Origin: an uncultured Nostocoides sp.
Lineage (GTDB): Bacteria > Actinomycetota > Actinomycetes > Actinomycetales > Dermatophilaceae
Length of the DNA: 40,432 nt
Direction: 5' to 3'
Assembly (NCBI GenBank): GCA_937907685.1
Contig: CALCXF010000058.1
Span: forward strand, 1-40,432
Numbering within the stretch: position 1 is the stretch's first letter; every line of letters starts with the position of its first letter. Made by a program: the position numbers and the translations under genes. Shown in pieces: positions 15,846 to 24,537 of this stretch. The notes beneath the pieces are model-generated. The model searched no databases. It worked only from the letters and a program-made list of their open reading frames with translations, and had not been told where the DNA came from.

Positions 15846-16460
15846 TCAGTCGCGCTGGTGCTCGGGCGCCTCGCGGACCGCCTCGCGCACGATGCGCATC
15901 GACAGCTCGGCCGGGTACCCCTTGCGGGCGAGCATGCCGGCGAGCCGGCGGATCTGCACCACCGGGTCCAGGCCCGACATCGACCGCATCCGCTTCGCGA
16001 CGAGGGCTCGGGCCCGGTCCTCCTCGTCGATCGGGTCGACCTCGTCGAGGGCGGCCTGTGCGGTCTCGTCATCGACGCCCTTGCGGTGCAGCTCCTGCGC
16101 CAGGGCGCGACGCGCCAGCCCACGGCGAGCCTGCTGCGAGCGGATGACCATGCCCGCGTAGGCGGTGTCATCGACGAGGCCGACCTCCTCCATCCGGTCG
16201 AGCACCGCCGCGGCGATGGCGACGGGGCAGTTCCTCCTCCTCAGCACCTGTTCGAGCTCGGCGCGGCTGCGAGGTGCGGCGGTCAGCTGGCGCAGCACGA
16301 TCTGGCGCGCCCAGTCGTGCGGATCGGCCTCCCTGCCGCGGGTGCGCGGGTCGGCCTCCGGATCCTCCGGGGGCGGAGCAGCGACATGCGCCGGCGACCC
16401 CACGGCCGGCGACCCCACCACCCATGCGGGCGGCGGGGTCGTCGAGTCGGCGAACGGCAT
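15846..16460 (-). CDS. recX: Regulatory protein RecX
   Basis: RecX binds RecA and limits its filament growth. The 204 residues have a Pro/Glu-rich N-terminal extension (~1-45) and then the three-helix repeats of the family: ARQIVLRQLTAAPRSRAEL, the GLVDDTAYAGMVIRSQ segment, and RRLAGMLARKGYPAEL. The gene follows recA by 21 nt on the same strand, the normal actinobacterial order, so it is presumably co-transcribed and damage-inducible. Confidence 0.93.
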   Translation of the reverse strand: MPFADSTTPPPAWVVGSPAVGSPAHVAAPPPEDPEADPRTRGREADPHDWARQIVLRQLTAAPRSRAELEQVLRRRNCPVAIAAAVLDRMEEVGLVDDTAYAGMVIRSQQARRGLARRALAQELHRKGVDDETAQAALDEVDPIDEEDRARALVAKRMRSMSGLDPVVQIRRLAGMLARKGYPAELSMRIVREAVREAPEHQRD

Positions 16461-16481
16461 CCGGGATCGGTCCTGCTCCGG

Positions 16482-17576
16482 TCAGAAGTCGACCGGAACC
16501 TCGGGGACGGCCGGCGCGTCGACGCGTGGCCCCACCCCGAGCTTCTCCTTGATCTTCTTCTCGATCTCGTCGGCGAGGTCGGGGTTGTCCTTGAGGAAGG
16601 CGCGGGCGTTCTCCTTGCCCTGGCCCAGCTGGTCGCCGTCGTAGGTGTACCAGGCACCGGCCTTGCGGACGAAGCCGTGGTCGACGCCCATGTCGATGAG
16701 CCCGCCCTCGCGGGAGATGCCCTGGCCGTAGAGGATGTCGAACTCCGCCTGCTTGAACGGCGGGGACACCTTGTTCTTGACGACCTTGCAGCGCGTGCGG
16801 TTGCCGACCGGGTCGGTGCCGTCCTTGAGGGTCTCGATGCGCCGCACGTCGAGGCGGACCGAGGCGTAGAACTTCAGCGCCTTGCCACCGGTCGTGGTCT
16901 CGGGCGAGCCGAACATCACCCCGATCTTCTCGCGGAGCTGGTTGATGAAGATCGCGGTCGTCCCCGTCGTGTTGAGGGCACCGGTGATCTTGCGCAGTGC
17001 CTGGGACATGAGGCGCGCCTGGAGGCCGACGTGGCTGTCGCCCATCTCGCCCTCGATCTCCGCCCGCGGCACGAGCGCCGCGACCGAGTCGATGACGATG
17101 ATGTCGAGCGCGCCGGAGCGGATGAGCATGTCGGCGATCTCGAGCGCCTGCTCACCGGTGTCGGGCTGGGAGACGAGGAGGGCGTCGGTGTCGACGCCGA
17201 GCTTCTTCGCGTACTCGGGATCGAGCGCGTGCTCGGCGTCGATGAAGGCGGCGATGCCCCCGGCCTTCTGCGCGTTCGCGACGGCGTGGAGGGCCACGGT
17301 CGTCTTGCCCGAGCTCTCCGGGCCGTAGATCTCGACCACCCGGCCGCGCGGGAGACCGCCGATGCCGAGCGCGACGTCGAGCGCGATGGAGCCGGTCGGG
17401 ATGACCTCGATCGGGGGACGGACGTCGTCACCGAGGCGCATGACCGCGCCCTTGCCGTGCTGCTTCTCGATCTGGGCCATGACCGAGCTCAGGGCCTTGT
17501 CCCGCTCACCACCAGGGGCAGCGGCCGGGGGGTTGGGCGCGAGGACGCTCCCGCGGGAGCCGTTGGGACCAGCCAT
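16482..17576 (-). CDS. recA: Recombinase RecA
   Basis: Strand-exchange ATPase and co-protease for LexA cleavage. The 364 residues contain Walker A GPESSGKT (85-92), the [20 protein letters not shown] region carrying Walker B and loop L1, [14 protein letters not shown] with loop L2 GSPETTTGG, and an acidic C-terminus. No intein is present. The start [10 protein letters not shown] gives an N-terminus ~20 residues longer than E. coli RecA. An ATG 39 nt upstream in frame ([10 protein letters not shown]) is less likely. The 261-bp upstream region holds a LexA box and a RecA-NDp-type promoter. Confidence 0.98.
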   Translation of the reverse strand: MAGPNGSRGSVLAPNPPAAAPGGERDKALSSVMAQIEKQHGKGAVMRLGDDVRPPIEVIPTGSIALDVALGIGGLPRGRVVEIYGPESSGKTTVALHAVANAQKAGGIAAFIDAEHALDPEYAKKLGVDTDALLVSQPDTGEQALEIADMLIRSGALDIIVIDSVAALVPRAEIEGEMGDSHVGLQARLMSQALRKITGALNTTGTTAIFINQLREKIGVMFGSPETTTGGKALKFYASVRLDVRRIETLKDGTDPVGNRTRCKVVKNKVSPPFKQAEFDILYGQGISREGGLIDMGVDHGFVRKAGAWYTYDGDQLGQGKENARAFLKDNPDLADEIEKKIKEKLGVGPRVDAPAVPEVPVDF

Positions 17577-17660
17577 GTCACACCTTGTCTTCCACTCGTA
17601 CGCGATCGCGCCCACCGGCGACCGTCTCTCGCCGTCGGTCTCGTCGCGAGGTCTGGTCAG

Positions 17661-17683
17661 ACGCTAGGTGGCGGCACCGACAG
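17661..17683 (-). promoter_or_regulatory. RecA-NDp-type (LexA-independent DNA-damage) promoter of recA
   Basis: On the minus strand CTGTCGGTG is followed by TAGCGT, with 11 nt between the hexamers CTGTCG and TAGCGT. This is the same spacing as in the mycobacterial RecA-NDp consensus as I recall it (TTGTCRGTG...TAGNGT). In mycobacteria this promoter class depends on PafBC. The element lies about 85 nt upstream of the recA start. Confidence 0.65.
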
Positions 17684-17751
17684 TGGTCCGCAGCTGCCGT
17701 GGGCCTGTGGACGATGGCCGTCGGGGGTCGTCACCTGTGGACGACCTTAGC

Positions 17752-17765
17752 CGAACACCTGTTCG
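17752..17765. promoter_or_regulatory. LexA (SOS) box upstream of recA
   Basis: CGAACACCTGTTCG is a 5-4-5 palindrome matching the actinobacterial SOS-box pattern CGAAC-N4-GTTCG. It lies 175 bp upstream of the recA ATG. A TAAGGT that could serve as -10 of a LexA-controlled promoter follows within a few bases on the recA strand. Confidence 0.85.
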
Positions 17766-17837
17766 ACGTGCGGCAATCGAGGACGACACGCCGTGGGATC
17801 GCGCCACCGCCCCCGCGACGACGCACCCCACCGGTCC

Positions 17838-18656
17838 TCAGGTGAGCAGAAGCTGCCCGATCCGGCGCGAGGCCCCCACGATGCCCACGGCGCCGAGAGC
17901 CGCGAGGTAGGCCGCGTTGCCGAGGAGGGACCAGCCCACCTCCCCCAGCATGAGGCCACGCTCGAGCGCGACCCCGTGGTAGAGCGGCGTCACCCGCACG
18001 ACCCACTGGAGCGCCTCCGGGTAGGTGGACAGGGGGAAGAAGGTCGCCGAGAAGAGGAACATCGGCTGGATGGCGAGCGTGACGTAGTCGAAGTGCTGCC
18101 AGCTGGTCATGTACGTCGTGGCGAACATCCCCACGGCGCCGAACGCCAGGCCGATGAGGACTGCCGCGGGCAGGGCGAGCAGGGCCCACCACGAGTGCAC
18201 CATCCCGGCCACGAGGGCCACGACGAGGAACATCGAGGAGTAGAGCGCCCCCCGCATGAGGGACCACGTGATCTCACCGACAGCGACGTCCCTCGGACCC
18301 AGCGGTGTCGCGAGCATCGCGTCGTAGAGCCGCTGGTAGCGCAGCTTGAAGAACACGTTGTAGGTGCTGTCGAACACCGCGCCGTTCATCGCCGACGCGG
18401 CCAGCAGGGCGGGGGCGACGAACGTCGCGTACGACACCGTCGTGCCGCCGTCGGTCGTCACGCCCCCGACGAGGGCGCCGATGCCGACTCCGAGCGAGAA
18501 GAGATAGAGGACCGGCTCGGCGAACCCGCTGATGAGGAGGATCCACGCGCGCCGGAACGCGACGACGTTGCGTCCCACCACGTGGCGGGCCATGCCCAGG
18601 CCGGCAGGGAAGGGCAGGACGCGCGAGGCGCGCGTCGCCACTGACGCGACGCTCAC
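17838..18656 (-). CDS. ABC-2 type transporter permease (second)
   Basis: A 272-residue membrane subunit of the NodJ/DrrB type. About six hydrophobic segments run from ILLISGFAEPVLYLFSLGVG to GNAAYLAALGAVGIVG. The family's conserved segments VAPALLAASAMNGAVFDS and FLFSATFFPLSTYP are present. Its GTG overlaps the stop of the preceding permease (GTGA), so the two are translationally coupled. With the ATPase and first permease it forms an exporter; the two permeases are homologous but distinct, suggesting a heterodimeric channel. Substrate (drug, lipid or polysaccharide) cannot be inferred. Confidence 0.9.
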   Translation of the reverse strand: MSVASVATRASRVLPFPAGLGMARHVVGRNVVAFRRAWILLISGFAEPVLYLFSLGVGIGALVGGVTTDGGTTVSYATFVAPALLAASAMNGAVFDSTYNVFFKLRYQRLYDAMLATPLGPRDVAVGEITWSLMRGALYSSMFLVVALVAGMVHSWWALLALPAAVLIGLAFGAVGMFATTYMTSWQHFDYVTLAIQPMFLFSATFFPLSTYPEALQWVVRVTPLYHGVALERGLMLGEVGWSLLGNAAYLAALGAVGIVGASRRIGQLLLT

Positions 18657-19507
18657 GAGACCAGCCTCCGCGAGAACTGCCGGTGGGCCAGCACCCACCC
18701 GGCTCCGATGTAGAGCAGCAGCACCCCGAGGTGCCCCACTCCCAGCCATCCCGGCGGTGTGCCGGTGGCGGCGTCGCGGCTCAGCTCGACCCCGTGCCAC
18801 AGCGGCGTCCCCCAGGCGATCGGCCGGAGCGCCGCCGGGAGCTGCTCGACGGGGAAGAACGTGCCGGAGAAGAGCATGAGGGGCGTGACGACGAACCGGT
18901 AGAGGAGGCTGAAGCCGTTGTCGTTGTCGAGCGTCGCCGAGAGCGCGAACGTCGGCACCGCGAACGCGAGCCCGGTCAGCAGTCCGACCGGGATGGTGAG
19001 GAGGACCCACCAGGACGCGAACGCCCCGAAGAGCGAGGCGACCCCGACGAAGATCGTCGTCGCGACGACGAGGTGCACTCCCACGACAGCGAGGTGTCCG
19101 CCGAGGACCTCGGTGACGCGCAGGGGCGACGAGAGCATGGCGGCATACATCTGGTTCCACCGGATGTAGCCGAAGACGGCGTAGGTCGACTCCCCGAAGG
19201 ACAGCCACATGGCCTGGACGGCGATGATGCCGGGCACGACGAACTGCAGGTACGGGACCCCGTCGACGCCGCCCGCGCCGTCGTCGACCAGGGTGCCCAG
19301 GCCGAGACCCATCGACAGGAGGAAGAACAACGGCGAGAGGAAGCGGTTGATGATCGACCCCTTCCACGTGCGCCGGTAGACGACCAGGTGGTGACCCATG
19401 ACGGCGCCCAGCCGCTCGGCCTGCGAGAGCCCGGGGCGAGGCCCGGTGTCCAGCCGGCCGCTGGCGGGGGCGGTCACGGCGAGGCGGTCGGTGGCAGGCG
19501 CAGACAT
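18653..19507 (-). CDS. ABC-2 type transporter permease (first)
   Basis: A 284-residue permease of the same family as the downstream gene. It has a ~45-residue cytoplasmic N-terminus, then FFLLSMGLGLGTLVDD, LQFVVPGIIAVQAMWLSFGE, LMLFSGTFFPVEQLPAAL and a last helix near LGVLLLYIGAG. The ATG overlaps the ATPase stop (TGATG). Co-expression with both neighbours is very likely. Confidence 0.9.
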   Translation of the reverse strand: MSAPATDRLAVTAPASGRLDTGPRPGLSQAERLGAVMGHHLVVYRRTWKGSIINRFLSPLFFLLSMGLGLGTLVDDGAGGVDGVPYLQFVVPGIIAVQAMWLSFGESTYAVFGYIRWNQMYAAMLSSPLRVTEVLGGHLAVVGVHLVVATTIFVGVASLFGAFASWWVLLTIPVGLLTGLAFAVPTFALSATLDNDNGFSLLYRFVVTPLMLFSGTFFPVEQLPAALRPIAWGTPLWHGVELSRDAATGTPPGWLGVGHLGVLLLYIGAGWVLAHRQFSRRLVS

Positions 19508-20436
19508 CAGTCCACCAGCGTCCGTCCCGTGAGATGCAGGAAGACGTCCTCGAGGGTGGAGCGGCGCACGAGCGAGGACAGCGGCTCGACGCCACGGGCG
19601 TGCAGACTCGTCAACGCCGCGTCACCGTCGTCGACGTAGACGAGGAGGCGGTCGGGCAGGACCTCGAGCCGCTCCCCCACCCCGGAGACGGCGTCGACGT
19701 GCCGTTCCTGGTCGTCGAGGTCGAAGCGCAGCTCCACCACCTCGCGGGTCGAGTGCTCGGCGATGAGCGCGCGAGGGCTGCCCTCGGCGACGATCCGGCC
19801 GTGGTCCATGACGACGAGCCGGTCGCACAGCTGCTCCGCCTCGTCCATGTAGTGGGTCGTGATGATCAGCGTGACGCCTTCACGCTTCAGCCGGAACAGC
19901 CGGTCCCACAGCACATGGCGCGCCTGAGGGTCCAGGCCGGTGGTCGGCTCGTCGAGGAGCAGCACCTCGGGGTTGTTCATGAGGCTCCGGGCGATGGTGA
20001 GGCGGCGCTTCATGCCGCCCGAGAGCGGCTCCACCCTGTCGCGCCGGCGCTCGCCGAGCTGGGCGAACTGGAGAAGCTCGTCGGCGCGTTGGTGGACCTC
20101 GGACCGGCTCAGACCGAAGAACCGCCCGTAGACCCACAGGTTCTCCTCGACCGAGAGGTCCTCGTCGAGGATGTCTCTCTGCGGGCAGACCCCGAGCCGG
20201 GCGCGGATCGCCGCGCCGTCGGTGGCCGGGTCCATGTCGAGGATGCGCAGCTCGCCCTCGGTCACCGGCGAGACGCACCCGATCATCCGCATCGTCGAGG
20301 ACTTGCCTGCCCCGTTGGGGCCGAGGAAGCCGAAGGCCTCACCCTTGCGCACCTCGACGTCGATGCCGTCGACAGCGGTGAAGGTGCCGAAGCGCTTGGT
20401 CAACCCCCGAGCACGCAGGAGGACGTCGTCGGTCAC
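19507..20436 (-). CDS. ABC transporter ATP-binding protein (NodI/DrrA-like)
   Basis: A 309-residue ATPase powering the two permeases. It shows Walker [10 protein letters not shown] (~42-50), Q-loop CPQRDI, signature LSGGMKRR, Walker [12 protein letters not shown] and the H-loop [16 protein letters not shown] ~90-residue C-terminal domain typical of the DrrA/NodI group ends [13 protein letters not shown] chose GTG 20436 because TAGCGT ends exactly 7 nt upstream. The GTG at 20442 (adding two residues) lies only 1 nt after that hexamer. The frame stays open to 21354 but that region is antisense to aguB. Confidence 0.92.
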   Translation of the reverse strand: MTDDVLLRARGLTKRFGTFTAVDGIDVEVRKGEAFGFLGPNGAGKSSTMRMIGCVSPVTEGELRILDMDPATDGAAIRARLGVCPQRDILDEDLSVEENLWVYGRFFGLSRSEVHQRADELLQFAQLGERRRDRVEPLSGGMKRRLTIARSLMNNPEVLLLDEPTTGLDPQARHVLWDRLFRLKREGVTLIITTHYMDEAEQLCDRLVVMDHGRIVAEGSPRALIAEHSTREVVELRFDLDDQERHVDAVSGVGERLEVLPDRLLVYVDDGDAALTSLHARGVEPLSSLVRRSTLEDVFLHLTGRTLVD

Positions 20437-20443
20437 CGGCACG

Positions 20444-20449
20444 ACGCTA
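20444..20449 (-). promoter_or_regulatory. -10 element (TAGCGT) of the ABC exporter operon, leaderless
   Basis: TAGCGT on the minus strand ends 7 nt before GTG 20436. It suggests the exporter has its own promoter rather than relying on the DUF3046 gene upstream. Confidence 0.55.
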
Positions 20450-20503
20450 GACGACGACCCCGACACCCTCCACCGCATTCCGGGGCCCTCGGACCCCTGC
20501 GCC

Positions 20504-20725
20504 TCACCGGCTCTTGGGGACATCACGTCCGTGCCGCCGTTCCGCGGGCACGTCCATGTCGGCGCACAGTGCGAGCCAGACCTCCCGGGGTGGGATGCCC
20601 GCCTCCAGCGCCTCCACCGCCGTGCGGCCGCCCAGCGCCGACATGACGTGGCTGCGCGCCAACGAGTGGGCGTAGGCGGCGCCGAACTCGTCCTCGACAA
20701 GGGTCCAGAAGCGGGAGACGCGCAC
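20504..20725 (-). CDS. DUF3046 family protein
   Basis: A 73-residue protein with the family pattern MRVSRFWTLVEDEFGAAYAH, SHVMSALGGRTAVEALEAG and IPPREVWLALCADMDVP. In mycobacteria the homologue (Rv2738c) lies directly upstream of recA; here the three-gene ABC exporter is in between. Function is unknown. The GTG start is 6 nt after TACGAT. It is divergent from aguB. Confidence 0.9.
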   Translation of the reverse strand: MRVSRFWTLVEDEFGAAYAHSLARSHVMSALGGRTAVEALEAGIPPREVWLALCADMDVPAERRHGRDVPKSR

Positions 20726-20731
20726 CGGCAG

Positions 20732-20737
20732 ATCGTA
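20732..20737 (-). promoter_or_regulatory. -10 element (TACGAT) of the DUF3046 gene, leaderless
   Basis: TACGAT on the minus strand ends 6 nt before the GTG at 20725. The divergent aguB -10 lies 58 bp away. Confidence 0.6.
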
Positions 20738-20795
20738 TGCCGCGCGTCCCCTCGTCCGGTCACCGCACCGGCGCCCGAGCGGCGCGGGCGGACGG

Positions 20796-20801
20796 CATAC
20801 T
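20796..20801 (+). promoter_or_regulatory. Candidate -10 element (CATACT) of aguB, leaderless
   Basis: CATACT ends 7 nt before the ATG at 20809. The first base deviates from TANNNT. It supports the ATG over an upstream in-frame start at 20737. Confidence 0.45.
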
Positions 20802-20808
20802 GGCCGCC

Positions 20809-21792
20809 ATGCGTCTGATCACCGCCGCCGAGGTGCCGACCTCGCTCGCCCGAGTGCATGAGCCGGCCGAGCCCCCGGTCCGGGTGGGTCTGGTCCAGCA
20901 CGCCTGGGACGAGGACGCCGAGCGCCTGCGCGCGACCCTGCTCGGCGGCATCCGCACCGCGGCCGACGCTGGCGCCCGCATCGTGTTCCTCCCGGAGCTC
21001 ACCCTGTCGCGCTACCCCGCCGACGAGCTGCCCGCCGGGCGCCCGGACGAGACCGCCGAGTCGCTCGAGGACGGCCGCACCGTGACCTTCGCGCGCGAGG
21101 CGGCCGCGGCATCCGGCGTCCTGGTCCACGCGTCGCTCTACGAGAAGGCCCCCGCTCTCGACGGCACCGACGATGGCCTGGGCTTCAACACGGCGGTGCT
21201 CGTGGCGCCGGACGGGCGGGTCGTGGCCCGCACCCGCAAGACGCACATCCCCGTGACGGCTGGCTACCACGAGGACAAGTACTTCCGGCAGGGTCCTCCG
21301 GAGGACGCCTACCCCGTCTACGACCTCGCGGGTCTCGCCGGACTCTCGGGCCACATCCGGCTCGGGATGCCGACCTGTTGGGACGAGTGGTTCCCGGAGG
21401 TGGCGCGGGCCTACAGCCTGGCCGGTGCCCAGGTGCTCGTGTACCCGACGGCGATCGGGTCAGAGCCGGACCATCCCGACTTCGACACCCAGCCGCTGTG
21501 GCAGCACACCATCGTGGGCCACGCGATCGCCAACGGCCTCTTCGTCGTCGTGCCCAACCGCTACGGCACCGAGGGGCTCATCACCTTCTACGGCTCGTCC
21601 TTCATCGCCGACCCCTACGGGCGGGTTCTCGTCCAGGCACCCCGCGACGAGGCGGCCGTCCTCGTGGCCGACCTCGACCTCGCCCAGCGGCGCGACTGGC
21701 TCGACCTCTTCCCGTTCCTCTCGACGCGCCGCCCGGACTCGTACGCCGCGCTCACCGAACGGGTCAGCGACGAGCACCGGCGGGAGGGCTGA
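20809..21792 (+). CDS. aguB: N-carbamoylputrescine amidase (nitrilase superfamily)
   Basis: Hydrolyses N-carbamoylputrescine to putrescine, CO2 and ammonia. The 327 residues show the nitrilase catalytic triad: Glu63 (FLPELTLSRYP), Lys144 (TRKTHIP) and Cys190 (PTCWDEWFPE). The CWDEWFPEVAR and YPTAIGSEP context is typical of AguB rather than of aliphatic nitrilases or beta-ureidopropionases. It is followed after 2 nt by the agmatine deiminase gene, which supplies its substrate, and that strongly supports the assignment. Confidence 0.92.
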   Translation: MRLITAAEVPTSLARVHEPAEPPVRVGLVQHAWDEDAERLRATLLGGIRTAADAGARIVFLPELTLSRYPADELPAGRPDETAESLEDGRTVTFAREAAAASGVLVHASLYEKAPALDGTDDGLGFNTAVLVAPDGRVVARTRKTHIPVTAGYHEDKYFRQGPPEDAYPVYDLAGLAGLSGHIRLGMPTCWDEWFPEVARAYSLAGAQVLVYPTAIGSEPDHPDFDTQPLWQHTIVGHAIANGLFVVVPNRYGTEGLITFYGSSFIADPYGRVLVQAPRDEAAVLVADLDLAQRRDWLDLFPFLSTRRPDSYAALTERVSDEHRREG

Positions 21793-21794
21793 CG

Positions 21795-22856
21795 GTGGCG
21801 CCGTCCCCGGGACCTCCGGGCCCGTGGCGGATGCCCGCCGAGTGGGTGTCGCACGAGCGGACCTGGATGGCGTGGCCCAGCTCGGGCTACACCCTCGGCG
21901 ACACCGAGGCGGATGCCGACGAGGCTCGGGCCACGTGGTCGGAGGTGGCGCTCGCCGTCTCCCGCTTCGAACCCGTCACGCTCGTCGTCGACCCCTCCGA
22001 CATCCGCGTCGCACGGCGCTGGGTCGGTGAGGGACGGCACGGCAGGCACCGGGTCGACGTGCTCGAGGCACCGCTCGACGACGCGTGGATGCGGGACATC
22101 GGGCCGACCTTCGTGGTGTCCGGTTCGGGCGAGCTCGGGGCCGTCGACTGGGTGTTCAACGGCTGGGGCGGGCAGGCGTGGGCGACGTGGGAGCGGGACA
22201 AGGTGATCGGGACGTTCGTCGCCGGCCGAGCGGGGGCGACGCGGGTCGCGAGCCAGCTCGTCAACGAGGGTGGCGGCATCCACGTCGACGGCCTCGGCAC
22301 CGTGCTGCTGACCGAGACGGTGCAGCTCGACCCGGGCCGCAACCCTGGGCTCACCCGCGCCGACGTCGAGGCGGAGATGGCGCGCACCATCGGCGCGACG
22401 ACCTGCATCTGGCTGCCGCGCGGGCTGACCCGCGACTACGACGAGTTCGGCACGCGCGGCCACGTCGACATCGTCGCGACCTTCGCATCACCGGGAACCG
22501 TGCTCCTGCACTGGCAGGCCGACCCGGCACATCCTGACCACGAGGTGTCCGTCGAGCTCGAGGGCCTGCTCGCAGCCGCGCGCGACGCCCGGGGCGAGCC
22601 CTTGGAGGTGGTGCGCGTCCCGGCGCCCAAGACCCTGGAGGACGACGAGGGCCAGGTCGACTGGTCGTACATCAACCATCTCCTCGTCAACGACGGCGTC
22701 GTCGCGTGCACCTACGACGACCCGCAGGACGCCGACTCCCTCGCGGTGCTCGAACGGGCGTATGCCGGCCGCCGGGTGGTGGGTGTGGACGCACGCCCGC
22801 TCTTCGCCCGCGGCGGCGGCATCCACTGCATCACGCAGCAGCAGCCCCGAACCTGA
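21795..22856 (+). CDS. aguA: Agmatine deiminase
   Basis: Converts agmatine to N-carbamoylputrescine and ammonia. The 353 residues of the PPADE family include MPAEWVSHERTWMAWP at the N-terminus, the DDAWMRDIGPTFVV loop, EGGGIHVDGLG, the GHVDIVATF segment (catalytic His) and the C-terminal GGGIHCITQQQP with nucleophile Cys345. The GTG start lies 2 nt after the aguB stop. I did not see an arginine decarboxylase nearby, so agmatine must come from elsewhere or from outside. Its stop faces the MFS gene stop across 27 bp. Confidence 0.94.
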   Translation: MAPSPGPPGPWRMPAEWVSHERTWMAWPSSGYTLGDTEADADEARATWSEVALAVSRFEPVTLVVDPSDIRVARRWVGEGRHGRHRVDVLEAPLDDAWMRDIGPTFVVSGSGELGAVDWVFNGWGGQAWATWERDKVIGTFVAGRAGATRVASQLVNEGGGIHVDGLGTVLLTETVQLDPGRNPGLTRADVEAEMARTIGATTCIWLPRGLTRDYDEFGTRGHVDIVATFASPGTVLLHWQADPAHPDHEVSVELEGLLAAARDARGEPLEVVRVPAPKTLEDDEGQVDWSYINHLLVNDGVVACTYDDPQDADSLAVLERAYAGRRVVGVDARPLFARGGGIHCITQQQPRT

Positions 22857-22883
22857 GGCAGCGGCTGTCGCGGTACGGACCCG

Positions 22884-24485
22884 TCAGCCGAGGTCCGTTC
22901 CTGCGAGGCTGCCGGACGGCCTGACGTCGGGCAACCGCAGCATCCGGAAGGAGTTCGCGACCCCGAGCAGCGCCGCCAGCAGGGGGACGAGGAGGGCCAC
23001 CTGCAGGGACCGGTCCCTGGCCTGGGTGTTGATGGCCAGCACCTCGGCCTCGACCTCGGGGGGCTGGCCGCTGATCTGCTGCGCCAGCGCAGTGGTGCTC
23101 ATGACCTCGGCATCCTCCTCGAGCGTCTCGGCGATCTGCTGCTGCTGCGCCGGAGGGATGACCGCGCTGTCCTCGGTGAGCTGGCCGAAGCCGAAGGACA
23201 GCGCCGCGAGCAGCAGGCCACCGGCCACGGCGAGCCCGAAGGACAGTCCGAACGACCCGGCGGCGGAGTTGACACCTGCCGCCTCACTGACCCGCTCCTC
23301 CTCGATGGGCGCCAGGGTGTAGTTGTTGAGCTGGGAGACGAGAAGTCCCAGGCCGCAGCCGGCCACGACGAGGGGCACCACGAGGTACCAGCCGCTGTCC
23401 ACCCGTGGGACGAGCGGGATGATGACCCCCATACCGACGGCCGTCAGGAGGAAGCCGGCCCTGATGACCGACGCAGGTCGTCGGTCGCCGGCCCTCCGGC
23501 CTGCCAGCAGCGCGGCGGCGAACATGGTCAGGGACAGCGGCGCCAAGGACAGCCCGGCCTCCATGGCGTTGTACTCGAGGGTCATCTGGAGGAAGAGCGG
23601 GAGGGCGATCATGGCTCCGCCGAGCGAGACCTGTTGGAGCATCTGGCCCGAGATGCCCGCCGTGAAGTTCGGCGTGGCGAAGAGGTCCGGGTCGAGCAGG
23701 GTGACCCGCTTCAGGCGTTTGCGCCGCACGAGCCACCGAGCGAGGGAGACCAGGGCGACGGCGCCCACGGCCATGATGAGGAGGACGAACTCACCGCCCT
23801 CCTGCCAGACGAGGATGCCGAGGACCACGCCTCCCATTCCCACGACGGAGAGCACCGCACCGACCCGGTCGATCTCCCGTGACCCGGTGTAGGCCACGTC
23901 CTTGACCAGGCGGATCTGGCTGAGGATGACGGCGATGATGACGACCTCGAGCGCGAAGCCGACGCGCCAGGAGAGGAAGGTCGTGACGAAACCGCCGAGC
24001 AGCGGACCGACCGCCGCCGCGATGGCGGCGGCCGCACCGATCATCGCGTAGGCCTGCTTCTGCGCCGCACCCGTGAAGTTCCCGTGGATCAGGGACTGCA
24101 TCGCCGGGAGCAGCAGGGAGGCGCCGAGCCCGCCGATGATCGCCCAGAAGACGAGGATGGCCGTCAGGCTCTGGGTCAGCGTCATGGCGAGCGCGCCCAC
24201 TGCATAGGCCAGCAGCCCGAGGACGTACGCCCGCCGGCGACCGATGAGGTCGCCGACCTTGCTGTTGATGAGGATGAACGCCGCGGACACGAGCGCCTCG
24301 AGCGCGATGGCGGACTGCACGCCGCTGGCTGTGGTGTCGAGGTCCTCGACGACCGCGGAGATGGAGACGTTCATCAGCGAGGTGTCGACCACGAGGACGA
24401 ACATCGCCATCGCGAGCAGCACCATCAGGCGACGGCTGCCCTGCTCGACGGGGTGGTCCACGTTCCTCGGTGCCGTGTCGCTCAT
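22884..24485 (-). CDS. MFS transporter, DHA2 (14-TM) drug-exporter type
   Basis: A 533-residue proton-driven exporter. The first helix is LMVLLAMAMFVLVVDTSLMN (~19-40), the motif-A loop is GDLIGRRRAYVLG (~80), and motif C is in AVGPLLGGFVTTFLSWR. About 14 hydrophobic segments can be counted, with a polar loop (SAVIPPAQQQQIAETLEED) before the last helix. The length and motifs fit the EmrB/QacA group; the substrate is unknown. The ATG has a strong SD, GGAGGAG (24491-24497), at 5-nt spacing. No dedicated TetR or MarR regulator is adjacent. Confidence 0.9.
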   Translation of the reverse strand: MSDTAPRNVDHPVEQGSRRLMVLLAMAMFVLVVDTSLMNVSISAVVEDLDTTASGVQSAIALEALVSAAFILINSKVGDLIGRRRAYVLGLLAYAVGALAMTLTQSLTAILVFWAIIGGLGASLLLPAMQSLIHGNFTGAAQKQAYAMIGAAAAIAAAVGPLLGGFVTTFLSWRVGFALEVVIIAVILSQIRLVKDVAYTGSREIDRVGAVLSVVGMGGVVLGILVWQEGGEFVLLIMAVGAVALVSLARWLVRRKRLKRVTLLDPDLFATPNFTAGISGQMLQQVSLGGAMIALPLFLQMTLEYNAMEAGLSLAPLSLTMFAAALLAGRRAGDRRPASVIRAGFLLTAVGMGVIIPLVPRVDSGWYLVVPLVVAGCGLGLLVSQLNNYTLAPIEEERVSEAAGVNSAAGSFGLSFGLAVAGGLLLAALSFGFGQLTEDSAVIPPAQQQQIAETLEEDAEVMSTTALAQQISGQPPEVEAEVLAINTQARDRSLQVALLVPLLAALLGVANSFRMLRLPDVRPSGSLAGTDLG

Positions 24486-24537
24486 CTGCTCTCCTCCGAC
24501 GTGCCTCGGCGCAGGGGCCGACATCGCCACCACCGCG

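Noticed and set aside
14913-17750. 945-codon plus-strand open frame
   Set aside because: Runs over the GNAT and YccF genes in another frame and antisense to recX and recA; no recognisable domain.
22857-22883. Bidirectional terminator between aguA and the MFS gene
   Set aside because: The 27-bp gap contains no stem that I could pair convincingly.
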